17,976 nt of DNA from Oehlia diaphana. Its lineage: Eukaryota > Glomeromycota > Glomeromycetes > Glomerales > Glomeraceae. Positions within the stretch are counted from its first letter, which is position 1. Each line of letters starts with the position of its first letter. The stretch is from assembly GCA_003833135.1 (NCBI GenBank), contig QZLH01000009.1, positions 99,077 through 117,052 of the forward strand. Direction: 5' to 3'. This document shows positions 1-9,014 of the stretch, in pieces. The notes beneath the pieces were generated by a model that saw nothing but the letters and a program-made list of their open reading frames with translations, had not been told where the DNA came from and searched no databases. The position numbers and the translations under genes are program-made.

Positions 1-145
1 TTTTTTATTTTTTTTTTTGTATATATTAGAAAAAAAATTTAATTTTTTTTTTTTTTTTAGAAAAAAAAAAAATTTAAAAAAAACTTTTTTTTAAAAAAAA
101 AAAAAATTTTTTTTTTTTTTTTTTTTTATATTTTAAAAAAAAAAT

Positions 146-176
<31 letters not shown>

Positions 177-234
177 TAATTTAGATAACACGTTTTTATA
201 AAAAAAAAAAAATATTTTTTTTTTTTTTTTTCAC
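1..234. repeat. A/T homopolymer low-complexity tract
   Basis: Alternating runs of about 8 to 25 A or T residues make up almost all of this stretch, with only a few G or C bases. Adjacent T and A runs are complementary and could fold on themselves. There is no coding signal. Such tracts often mark poorly resolved repeats or assembly edges, so run lengths here should not be trusted. Confidence 0.85.
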
Positions 235-1540
235 ATACTTGTACGATAATAGCTTTACTTTTGTATCTTTTGTTTCCCGATTTAGTTTAATAGATCATCG
301 AAATTTTTTTTTGTCACATGTGGTTCAATAACCACGCAGTAATTGTATGAAATTAATGTTGATTGATAAACACAATAACGTCTTTTTATAATAATGAATT
401 GCAATTATTAAAATTATAATGATAGGATGAAATAAATTTCTTTTGTTGTAAATAATGGGCAAACATTTTAAATTATGTTTGAATCAAATTGATTCTGATA
501 TAAATAAAAATTTATAAAGGGTTTTATTTAAAAATTTATTAAAATTTGATATTATATATAGTACATCTATAGTACATCAGAAGAATTTGAATTTTAAAAC
601 AATTAAATACGCTTACGTTACAAAAATTGCTAAAATTTCATCGACACAACCATAACGGTAGATGTTATGTATTATTCATCCTGATTTAAAAACTCAGATT
701 CCCATGCATCTAGTGATTACGATGTAAAAAAATAAATAAATGGTATTTAATTGAAAAAAAAAATTAATTTAAAAAAAAATTAAATATAATAAATACTTAC
801 AATCTTACAATCTTACCTAATGTAACGAAGAACTTTCGAAAGATTTTAAATCGGGTATAGATTGTAAGTTCAAATCAAAAATTGGCATATCATGACAAGC
901 CAATAGAAAGTGCAATATAAAATAGTATTTCTGAGATGAGACGAAAAAGCAACAGATGGATGTTAAATATATAAAGATGATCAACATTTTAAATTGAAAC
1001 ATTTTGACTATGGTGGAAAAGTCCGTTGAACAGAGTAGAACGATAATTATTTTCAATTTGAGGCGTTGTAATTGATGCGAATGACATTGTCTTCATTAAA
1101 TCACCGTCTTGTCTGCTTCAATTTCTTCATCACCAAATTATCACAATCACAACATTTCGTGATTCTTTCAGTAATGTTTGGACGCAACTCCTTTTCAAAA
1201 ATATCTAAAGATAATTTACATCTCATAAATAGGAAGTCGACACGAAGAAACTATCCACAAAAATAATTCCAAGATTTAATCATTAACTAATTCAGAAGAT
1301 TTAAATCCAAGAATATCTGTAATAGTATTTTATTATTAATTATAATTGCTCAATCAAAATTTGTTACTTAAATAGATTTGTTATTTCCGTACCTTGAACG
1401 GTCATGATGAATTAATCTTACATCATGAATTAATTTATCCTGTGAGAAATATCTGCTGATGGAGATCAAACACATTTTACATGATCCATTAAAATCATTT
1501 ATGCTTTCTCGTTAGGATTAGGATCTGTGATAAATCCAGG
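235..1540. other. Gene-poor stretch, possible coding relic near 1080-1240
   Basis: I see no intact gene. ORFs on both strands at 817-1266 start at TTG codons, overlap each other and look like chance. The minus strand around 1240-1080 has a coding-like frame (reading CKLSLDIFEKELRPN and onward to a stop) that could belong to the same decayed locus as the relic at 1541-2215, but there is no start codon and no recognisable domain. Around 560-582 the sequence tagtacatc is directly duplicated. Nothing else stands out. Confidence 0.4.
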
Positions 1541-2064
1541 AATAATCCAATCTTGACGCTATTCTGTTTGAATTGTTGAACAATTTACGTGAGCGTGAGC
1601 TCAAAATTCCTTAATTAAATATCCAAAGTCGTTGTCGTTCTTTTAAAAATTTTTCGACCACAAATCCATTACCAATTCACGATTTCCTTTAATTGATACC
1701 AAACCACTTCTCCTGCCAGACATTCTACATGTACGTACTAAATTTGCTGGTTTGCATTATTTATAACATCAATCACTCGTGATAAATAATCCAATCTTGA
1801 TGATGTTCTTGATGGTATTCTGTTGTTGAACATTTTAATGTGCTCAATATTCTATAATCAAATATCCAAAGTCGTTATGTTCTTATTAAAAAATTTTTCG
1901 ACTATAAACCCGTCATCATAATTCCATGATATCTTATCATCAGTACAAAACACCTTTCCCACCATTTTATCTACAGAGCTTTTGTAAGAATACATTTTAT
2001 ATGCGAGTACTTAATTTGCTGTTTTGCATTGAGTTTATCTATAACATCAATCACCTGTGATAAA
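1541..2064. repeat. Diverged tandem duplication, two units of about 245 and 279 bp
   Basis: Unit 1 (1541-1785) and unit 2 (1786-2064) begin with the same AATAATCCAATCTTGA sequence and end with the same ATCAATCAC..GTGATAAA sequence. They are separated by substitutions and small indels, so the duplication is old. The preceding gtgataaatccagg at 1527-1540 may be the end of a third, mostly lost unit. Confidence 0.65.
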
Positions 2065-2215
2065 ACATCTTGGTACAAGTTGGTTCCATAAATTATTTTT
2101 CTCAACACTTTACACTCTTCAGTCTCCATATGCCATAACCATTAATAATACGACAGATTTTTAGTAACCTTCATATTTCCACCGAATAAAATATTTCCTG
2201 AATCTCGAGCGTCCT
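1541..2215 (-). pseudogene. Decayed coding relic with internal tandem duplication
   Basis: No long ORF survives, but the minus strand reads as degraded protein. From about 2200 downward one frame gives fragments such as WHMETEECKVLRKIIYG and LSQVIDVIDKLNAKQQIKYS, then a one-base shift leads to VFCTDDKISWNYDDGF. The second copy further downstream repeats the pattern with LSRVIDVINNANQQI. The two copies are a tandem DNA duplication: unit 1541-1785 and unit 1786-2064 share aataatccaatcttga at their starts, atatccaaagtcgtt in the middle, and tttgct..tttgcatt followed by tataacatcaatcac near their ends. Stops and frameshifts are scattered through both. I do not recognise the protein family. Conservation of the reading pattern between the copies is the main argument that this was once coding. 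Confidence 0.5.
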
Positions 2216-2551
2216 AATTTTTGAAATTTCAAGAAATTTTAATTAACCAAATTTAATATAATTAATATAATTGATAAAAAATTAATGAACACTTGTTAAG
2301 ATCAAAAAAGAAACCATTCAATGTATCATTACATTACCAAATTCATTATCAATTATTCTAACCGAATAAATAACTTGATTTCAAAATCAGCCGAACTTAA
2401 TTCCAAATAAGTTGCAGTATTTAATTAAAGTTTTGGTTTAGTTATTGTAATAAAAATGTTTTTTTAATAATAAATTATTATATAATGACTATATTTTTTT
2501 TATTTTGAATATTGAATTATAAGAAAATGTTCTTTCCATGAAAAGTAAAGT
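2216..2551. other. Intergenic, AT-rich
   Basis: No coding signal or RNA gene is seen. Just before the small ORF at 2552 there are two minimal upstream ORFs. ATG 2527-2529 ends at TGA 2539-2541, which overlaps ATG 2538-2540. That second uORF ends at TGA 2553-2555, overlapping the main ATG at 2552-2554. Whether this leader is transcribed is unknown. Confidence 0.4.
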
Positions 2552-2746
2552 ATGAAAAATGTCGAACATCTTTATGAACGATACATATTGATCGACAGTG
2601 TCACGGGTTCATTTACATCGAAGTTGGCGTATTTTGCACGTCACGCGAACATAACTTTATTTTCTGTATACCTATCGGCTTTTTTTGTCCTATTGTCGCT
2701 ATTTGTCGCTATTGTTGCTCCAGTATTACGTACACCATTTATTTAA
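2552..2746 (+). CDS. Small predicted single-pass membrane protein, 64 aa, unknown function
   Basis: An ATG-to-TAA ORF with clearly higher GC content than its surroundings and codon use that looks coding (GCG, TCG, GTC and CGT are used). The first 25 residues or so are polar and charged (MKNVEHLYERY). A hydrophobic helix covers roughly residues 34-57 (TLFSVYLSAFFVLLSLFVAIVAP), and a short LRTPFI tail follows. This layout suits a small tail-anchored or single-pass protein of the ER or mitochondrion. I compared it by eye with small subunits such as Ost4, Ost5, Sss1 and SPT small subunit and found no convincing match. The TAA stop lies about 60 bp from the convergent 3' end of the PAW-BTB gene at 2809-4083. 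It could also be the last exon of a larger or decayed gene, or a chance ORF. Confidence 0.4.
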   Translation: MKNVEHLYERYILIDSVTGSFTSKLAYFARHANITLFSVYLSAFFVLLSLFVAIVAPVLRTPFI

Positions 2747-2808
2747 AATACAGTAATTATAATATAAAAAAAAATACATCATAAAAAATTTTTTTTTAAT
2801 CTATTCAA

Positions 2809-4083
2809 TTATGAACAGTTTAAATTCTGACAACATCGTAATAATTGTTTTGCATCACATTCATTAGCAATATTTTCAACCTCACATAAATTATCATGAT
2901 TCAAATAACCCTTTAATGCCTTTTCACATCTTTGAATTAAAGTAGGTATAAGAAATTTAGAAGAATAACGAAGTAATGTAATCCATTTATCATAACTTTC
3001 AATATTTGGAAGTGTACCAGTACAAAGATAATTAATAATAATTTTTAATGAATTATAAGGAATATCAGTATTAGTTAATACGAGTGTTTTATCATTTGAT
3101 TTCATTGACGTATTAAAATAACCTGATCTTTCTGATAATATCTTGGAATTAACATGAAATTCCCTAGATTTCTTATTAGAATTACCAGAACTTCCAATAT
3201 TTTGATCATCCTCAGTAGAAAATTCATAATGAATAATAAAATCATTTATTGATTCATAATCAGAAAAAAGTAATTCTGGTAAAGGATCAATAATAATATC
3301 AGGTTTTAATTCCACTCTAACATCAAATCCAAAAGATTCATCATCAATGTCCCTGAAAAATATTAATTTATTCAAATCTTGTTTTTTATCATCATCTCTT
3401 AAACGCGCCATTAATATAAAACCATATTCATTTTTAACAAATCGAGTAACGTCTTCGATCTCTTTTACATGATGTATATTTTGATTCAATTGAATTAAAT
3501 TCCATGTTGGATTTGGATTTTTCATCGTGGGTAATGATTTAATAAACCATTGAATACTTGCAGAATTATTTAACATACCAAGTGGTAATCTTAAATCAAT
3601 AGAATTAATAATATAATTTCCAATACGATAATCAAATTTCCAAGAAATTTCTCCATCATCATCATCATTTATCAATTCTATATCATTAGTTCTTTCTTTC
3701 CATTTTTTTAAATATTTATTAGTTAAAATACCATTTTCATAATAAGCATTGGTTTTTGTATTATATGATATTCTATTCTTATATAAATTATTATTATTAT
3801 TCATTTTAATTGGTATAACATGAAGTAAAAATTTATCACAAAATATTCCTCCATTAGTTTCATCATAAACTTCGGCGGTTTCTATAGGTTCATATAAAGA
3901 ATTTTCATTATTATAATATATATTAGAGTTGTTGTTTAAATTTCCATTTGATAAACTATTACTTGAAGAATTTTCTTTTAACATATTATACATAATATTA
4001 AGATACATTTTGACGAATGATACCAAAAAAGAAAAATTTTTTTTCGTGTATTTATATTTTATCAATATGACACATGACATCAT
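2809..4083 (-). CDS. BTB/POZ protein with degenerate PAW domain (paralogue of 5892-7274)
   Basis: This is a 424-residue single-exon ORF. The first 25 residues have no counterpart in the paralogue, and M26 (ATG 4008-4006, A at -3) followed by YLNIMYNMLKENSSSNS aligns with the paralogue's start MILDFINNLINENFPTSSSS, so M26 is the likelier start. An Asn-rich linker (about 47-60) leads to a PAW-like region, about 88-258, with ISWKFDYR (146-153) intact. Compared with the paralogue, about 29 residues holding the DWK..YLAR core are deleted and the WQ..QLFRQ stretch is replaced by LNKLIFFRD. A BTB fold follows (about 279-395: DFIIHYEFS, FHVNSKILSERSGYF, IIINYLCTGTLP, WITLLRYSSKFLIPTLIQRCEKAL), then the start of a BACK-like helix. 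The conserved BTB His is Asn here (N312), and the CUL3-contact phi-x-E position reads M-K-S, lacking the Glu. BTB proteins usually dimerise and often recruit CUL3. This copy looks like a diverging or partly disabled adaptor. The ORF is intact, so it is probably still expressed. Confidence 0.8.
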   Translation of the reverse strand: MMSCVILIKYKYTKKNFSFLVSFVKMYLNIMYNMLKENSSSNSLSNGNLNNNSNIYYNNENSLYEPIETAEVYDETNGGIFCDKFLLHVIPIKMNNNNNLYKNRISYNTKTNAYYENGILTNKYLKKWKERTNDIELINDDDDGEISWKFDYRIGNYIINSIDLRLPLGMLNNSASIQWFIKSLPTMKNPNPTWNLIQLNQNIHHVKEIEDVTRFVKNEYGFILMARLRDDDKKQDLNKLIFFRDIDDESFGFDVRVELKPDIIIDPLPELLFSDYESINDFIIHYEFSTEDDQNIGSSGNSNKKSREFHVNSKILSERSGYFNTSMKSNDKTLVLTNTDIPYNSLKIIINYLCTGTLPNIESYDKWITLLRYSSKFLIPTLIQRCEKALKGYLNHDNLCEVENIANECDAKQLLRCCQNLNCS

Positions 4084-4147
4084 TAATGACGTACGATCGG
4101 CATTTCTAGACGACTTAAGTTCTAAATCGAAATTTCTAATAATGTGA

Positions 4148-4689
4148 GCTGATTTTTTTATTTCCGGAATAAAGTCGATAAAATACCTGAGCTATTGTTG
4201 TGGCTGCAAATGCATTTGGATCTTAAACTCACTGAACTTATTATCATCATAGTTTTTATTGACTGATTTGGATATCTGAACCGTGATAGGATCTTTTATA
4301 GTATTTTATCGATCCTTAAACGCTTCGTCGAAATGGAAGTAGCGAAAAATTGAGGCTTTTTTTTTTACTATGATCCTTTACATCTATGATTTAAACTTTT
4401 AATCTGTCTTTTAAAAAAATTATAATTATCTAAGAAAATTATGATGCATAAAAAACATGCTTTATAATATTTATTGAAGAAAACAAAGAATAGTTAGATC
4501 ATACGCGTAATTAATGTATTTGGTGTATTAATTTGTGCTATAAAATAATAATATATATTAGTTGACTTTTTGAATACATCAAACTACTTATTAACAACTT
4601 ATGATGGACTTTTCCAACTTTTTAAAAGAATACACTAGAAAATATGATTATATTTACCAGCGCATCATCAAAATGGTTTAGCTACTTCA
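4148..4689. other. Intergenic between the relic and the BTB gene
   Basis: This is the upstream region of the minus-strand BTB gene. TCGATAAAATAC at 4175-4186 is repeated in inverted orientation at 4301-4312, but the flanks do not continue the match. No gene is seen. Confidence 0.4.
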
Positions 4690-5630
4690 TATTATTGTCT
4701 TTTACTTTTCTTGACATGTTACGAGTGATTGCTTCTTAAGTGCACTCCTCTTAGAACCTGATGGCCGTTGTCTCTTTATCTCCATCATCATCATTATCAT
4801 CCCATCATTGTCATCCTCATCAGTGTTAGATGTAGACAGATTAGTTGTATATATATTTCAAAATAATACAAACATTCAAGAAATATTATCTGTGTGATGG
4901 ATTACTGGTCATCCTGACAAAAAAAATCATGTTCAAATATACATCGTGAGAAGGCCATATTTGAGGTCGCTAACGACCATAAATCCGATGATCTAATATA
5001 CGAGCTTGTCCATCATCTTCTATTGTCAATGCTACGTTACATGCATTAACAATTCGGCTTCATCAACAGTGATCAACCATCAAATTCCTCATTACTGTTC
5101 AGGTTAGTTTCAACTAAAAGTATCAGAGTAACTTCCGGATCATTCAAACTCTACATACTCGACGAAGAATCTTGGTAATTTGTCAATGCTGGCTTCCTTC
5201 TCTTTTATGCCAAATTGAATGAACTATTGAAGATTGATTGTAAATTTTACGCGATATTACGCCTGATTGAGCTTCAATACAATTAAGGATACATATACAG
5301 GATACTGTATTCTTTTCAATGTTCAGGATTTTCCGGTAAAGCTTTAACTGAGTTTGTAAATTAGAAAGATTTCAGTTGATAACACAATAAAGAAAAATAA
5401 GAATCACATGATGCATAGAATTGATGACGTGATTTCACTATACTTCTCAGAAACATTGGTATAATAAATTCCGCTAGAATATCAACGTGTAAACCTCCAT
5501 TTGTTGATGCGTTACGTAAAAAAGGTCTGTTCTATAAAACGCCATCTAATCGTAGAAAGATAATTGATAATACGGGCGCTAGCGTCGATTTTGCCATAAA
5601 ATCACCACTTCATTCACATCACATTTACTA
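4690..5630 (-). pseudogene. Degraded coding-like region, unidentified
   Basis: This block is less AT-rich than the flanking intergenic DNA, and its minus strand yields several coding-like fragments in different frames broken by stops. They include, in order, APVLSIIFLRLDGV, ASTNGGLHVDILAEFIIP, LNDPEVTLILLVETNLN, ALTIEDDGQARILDHRIYG, and a tail with an acidic run followed by EIKRQRPSGSKRSALKKQS near 4820-4730 that ends at TAA. The order and the basic C-terminal tail suggest one decayed gene or transposon-derived ORF. I cannot name the family. It may also be two relics lying next to each other. Confidence 0.3.
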
Positions 5631-5891
5631 GGAATATTAATTGAAAAATTTGATTTTTATTGTAATAATAATACTCGTGATAATATTTTCCAAAAATAAA
5701 GTAAATCGCGAAATGTGAAAAAACTATTTAGAAAAAAAAAAAAATGAAAATTTACAAATGTCCGTATATAATAACATAAATAAATTTTGTTATTCTAACG
5801 AAAGAAAAAAAAAATAAAAATAAAAATATAAAATAAAATAAATAAAATAATGTTACTATCTTAAGGTGCTTAAAATTTTAATAAGATATTA

Positions 5892-7274
5892 TTAACTAGT
5901 TTCAATCAACTGTTGACTTAATGGTGGTTCAAAATTATCACAATATCGTAATAATTGCTCAGCACCATATTCATTAGCAATGGTTTTAACATCATTTAAA
6001 TTATCATGATTCAAATAACTTCTTAATTCCTTCTCACATCTTTGAACTAAAGTAGGTATAAAAAATTTAGAAGCATCACAAAGTAATGTGATCCAATTAT
6101 CATAACTATTTATGATTGGAAGTTTACCAGTATAAAGATAATTAAGAATGATTTCTAATGATTCATAAGAAATATCAGAATCATTCAAAGTGATTGATTT
6201 GTCTTGTGATTCACCCATTTTTGATTTCAATAATTTACTAAAATGATTTGATAATAACTTTGAGTGAACATGAAGATCCTTAGGTTCCTTATCGATTTCC
6301 TCCTTATCGGTTTCCTCCTTATCGGTTTCTTCCTTATCGATTTTCTCCTTATCGGTTTCTTCCTTGTCGATTTCATTATCGAGAGAGCTAGAACTTGAAA
6401 TAATTTGGTAATCATCAGCAGAAAATTCATAATGGATAACAAAATCACGCGTTGAATCATCCAAATCCGATAATTTTATTAAAGGGTCGACAATAACATC
6501 AGGTTTTAATTCAACATTAACGTCCAATCCAAAAGTTTCATCATTTTCAGTTTCTAAATTCTTATCCAATACACTAAAATTTTGTCTAAATAATTGAGAT
6601 TTTTGCCATTTAATTGGAGATTCATCACCGCCACTTAAACGAACTTGTAATATAAAACCATATTCATCTTTAACAAATTGACTAACATCAACGATCTCAT
6701 TTACATTTTGACCAGATGTATTAACTTGAATTAATTTCCAACCTGGGTCTGGATTTTTCATCGTGGGTAATGGTTTAATAAACCATTGAACGCTCGCAGA
6801 ATTATCAAAAGTACCAAATGATAATCTTAAAATAAGAGAATTAATAATGTAACTACCAATACGATAATCAAATTTCCAAGAAATTTCACCATCATCATTC
6901 ATTATTTCATTGAAAGGAGTTCTTTTTTCGGTATCAGGAACTCTTGCCAAATATATTTTCTTCCAATCATATTCAATTTTTAATTTAATATTATCCCATT
7001 GATAAGTTCCTTCCGCCCATTTCTTTAAATATTTATTAGATAAAATTCCATTCTCATAATAAGCGTTAGTTTGTGTATTATAAGAGATTCTATTTATAAA
7101 TAAATTATTCTTTTCATCGACCGGTACAACATGAAGCGAAAATCTATCACTCAAAGTTCCTCCGCTAGTATCATCGTAAACTTTTCCAGCTTCTAAATTT
7201 TCACAGTCATCGTTCGACGATGAACTAGTTGGAAAATTTTCATTTATTAGGTTATTTATAAAGTCGAGAATCAT
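5892..7274 (-). CDS. PAW domain-BTB/POZ fusion protein, candidate glycan-binding CUL3 adaptor
   Basis: This is a 460-residue intact single-exon ORF. A run of 14 A residues directly precedes its ATG (7274-7272). Residues about 52-256 match the PAW domain of peptide:N-glycanase. The visible landmarks are GTYQWDNIKLKIEYDWKKIY (89-108, giving W93 and the DW..YLAR core at 103-111), ISWKFD (131-136), VQWFIK (162-167), the long strand GFILQVRLSGGD (206-217) and WQKSQLFRQ (223-231), all in the family order and spacing. In PNGase this jelly-roll module binds the mannose residues of misfolded glycoproteins. A BTB fold follows (about 273-425): DFVIHYEFS, LHVHSKLLSNHF, phi-x-E at M353-E355, IILNYLYTGKLP, WITLLCDASKFFIPTLVQRC. 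The first residues of a BACK-like helix follow. A Lys/Glu-rich pentapeptide repeat (about 302-331) is inserted in the BTB between its first two strands. There is no signal peptide or membrane segment, so it should be cytosolic or nuclear. The ubiquitin-adaptor role is inferred from the domains. Confidence 0.85.
   Translation of the reverse strand: MILDFINNLINENFPTSSSSNDDCENLEAGKVYDDTSGGTLSDRFSLHVVPVDEKNNLFINRISYNTQTNAYYENGILSNKYLKKWAEGTYQWDNIKLKIEYDWKKIYLARVPDTEKRTPFNEIMNDDGEISWKFDYRIGSYIINSLILRLSFGTFDNSASVQWFIKPLPTMKNPDPGWKLIQVNTSGQNVNEIVDVSQFVKDEYGFILQVRLSGGDESPIKWQKSQLFRQNFSVLDKNLETENDETFGLDVNVELKPDVIVDPLIKLSDLDDSTRDFVIHYEFSADDYQIISSSSSLDNEIDKEETDKEKIDKEETDKEETDKEEIDKEPKDLHVHSKLLSNHFSKLLKSKMGESQDKSITLNDSDISYESLEIILNYLYTGKLPIINSYDNWITLLCDASKFFIPTLVQRCEKELRSYLNHDNLNDVKTIANEYGAEQLLRYCDNFEPPLSQQLIETS
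6286..6375 (-). repeat. 15-bp minisatellite encoding a DKEET-type pentapeptide repeat
   Basis: Six consecutive 15-bp units (plus strand TCCTTATCGGTTTCY-like) start at 6286, 6301, 6316, 6331, 6346 and 6361. They encode variants of D-K-E-E-T/I inside the BTB domain of the PAW-BTB protein. The unit length is a multiple of three, so copy-number change would keep the frame. The paralogue at 2809-4083 has a short Ser/Asn/Lys linker at the same place and no repeat. Confidence 0.95.
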
Positions 7275-8580
7275 TTTTTTTTTTTTTTAGATGTGTTAAC
7301 GAGTTAAAAAGAAAAAGAATAAAAACATAAATTTATCCCATATTTATTGACTAATTGGTTTCATTTATTGACGGATTTAGTAATATGACAATCAAACATT
7401 ATGTCTCATGATTATGCAACAGATCGATGATTATTTAGGACAGCTGCGCCAAATGCGCCATATAAACTGTTGGCATACTAACTTTCCTAAGCAAATACGC
7501 CCTTTTTTCTTTGTATTACAGATAAAATTTACAAAACTACGCATTTCAAGGGCAACTTCCTTTTACGTATAACATTTACAAATATTTATTTGTTATTATA
7601 GTTATTATTCAATGGTAATAATATTAAAATCAAATAACATAAACAGAAATTTATCAGATTTTCATTTATCATGGGTTAAATTATTAAATTACCGGTTATG
7701 GTACGACTCACAATAAACTCGCGGATAGCCATTTCACCGACTCCGATTTCGCCAAATCAATCAATTTTATTTTTTTTTAAAATTTTGTAATTATTTTTAT
7801 AAATTGGGTATAACATAAATAGAAAATTTCCAAATTGTCGTCACGCTTACACCTGCAGCATTTAAATCTAGAAACTCTTATAAAAAGTCAACCTTATAAC
7901 GGTAATTTAAATATACGAAGAAGTAAGAAACAAATACACGTATGAAAAAAAATAAATAGTTTTCTATTAATCATTTAATTTATATCAAAATTGTATAAAT
8001 AAATAATATTCTAAAAATTTATTTAACATATATATAAAATATAAACATATTTGTTGCCATCATCTTAAATTAATAATCATAACTACTACAAATAGAATAC
8101 AAACAATAAATTTATTTTTTTGTTATAAAAAATATATTATTTATACATGTATTTTTTTTTGGATTATAAAATTAAAATGAAATATTAATTCTTTATAAAA
8201 AAAAAAATTCAAATTCCAATCCTGATATTATTACAACATCACCATTTTAATAATTAAGCCTACAAATTTATCTTTCTTGGAGAGTCTATAATTTTCTTTT
8301 CCAGCTGGAGCAACTTTTTTGGTCTACAACTCCCGTGCATAATCCACGTATTTTCGTTTCCTTCTAGTTCTTTTTATCTGTTATTCTCTACTGTTCCTAT
8401 GAATGTTCGCCAAGAAAATCCTTTGTTTGACTAAACCTCACTATTTCCCGTACGTCATTTACAATATAACTTTATTTAAGATTTTGCTATTAAGAGTAAA
8501 TTATAAGTCAAATTTAAATGGTTGATGATTATATATAATTTAGCTCCCAAATTAAGGCTTGTGAAAAATTTTGACAAGTG
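7275..8580. other. Long intergenic region
   Basis: This is the upstream region of the PAW-BTB gene. No intact gene is seen. A short two-unit piece of the TTCGNCGAA-type repeat lies at 7732-7756 (TTTCACCGA and TTTCGCCAAA, 15 bp apart), resembling the array at 9015-9110. A less AT-rich patch at about 8280-8450 has no coding frame I could follow and may be a dispersed repeat. The rest is AT-rich with homopolymer runs. Confidence 0.4.
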
Positions 8581-8712
8581 ATGTCACTGGTGTTAGACAC
8601 TAAGGGCGAAGAGAAAGTGTTTGAGGATCTACTTGGATCGGTGGATTTGAATCATATTTCGAGAGTGAAATGTGGATATCTTAATGCCTCTGTAAAATAT
8701 AAGAAAGTATAA
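8581..8712 (+). CDS. Short ORF, 43 aa, unknown function
   Basis: An ATG-to-TAA ORF (starting MSLVLDTKGEEKVFEDLLG, ending ASVKYKKV). It stands out because its codons are GC-richer than anything nearby (CTG, GTG, GGC, TCG), and the product is a plausible mixed alpha/beta sequence, not low complexity. A TGA lies three codons upstream in the same frame, so the ATG is the first possible start unless an exon is spliced on. It may be a small protein, a surviving exon or a fragment of a transposon ORF. I see no recognisable domain. Confidence 0.3.
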   Translation: MSLVLDTKGEEKVFEDLLGSVDLNHISRVKCGYLNASVKYKKV

Positions 8713-9014
8713 CGATAAGCACCACATTTTTTTTTACGTAAGATAAAATGAATATTTAAAAACGCGGTGTTACTTTATAATAAAAGCAATGACTTCTTAT
8801 ATACAGTATAATCAACATCCGGTATAAAATGACCAAAAATCTTAATTCGCCATATGCAGTTACGCAAAAATATTCCCTTGGTTATAATTCAATTATTAAA
8901 TCAGTAAATTGATTTAGATCCCAGTGATACGATACGGTATTATTAATGTATTCGTCACTTTTTCGAAGGTTGGCAATAATGCATGATTTTAATAGTCAGA
9001 TAATTTCGAGACAA
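8713..9014. other. Intergenic, nothing recognised
   Basis: AT-rich sequence with no coding frame, RNA gene or repeat that I can support. Confidence 0.4.

Noticed and set aside
817..1266. ORFs of 79 and 64 codons on opposite strands
   Set aside because: Both depend on TTG starts, overlap across the region and have no coding-like composition or domain.
4175..4312. 12-bp inverted repeat TCGATAAAATAC as element ends
   Set aside because: No matching flanks or target duplication, and the interior shows no further symmetry.
6227..6460. 77-aa ORF inside the PAW-BTB gene
   Set aside because: Same-strand shadow in another frame, kept open by the 15-bp repeat.
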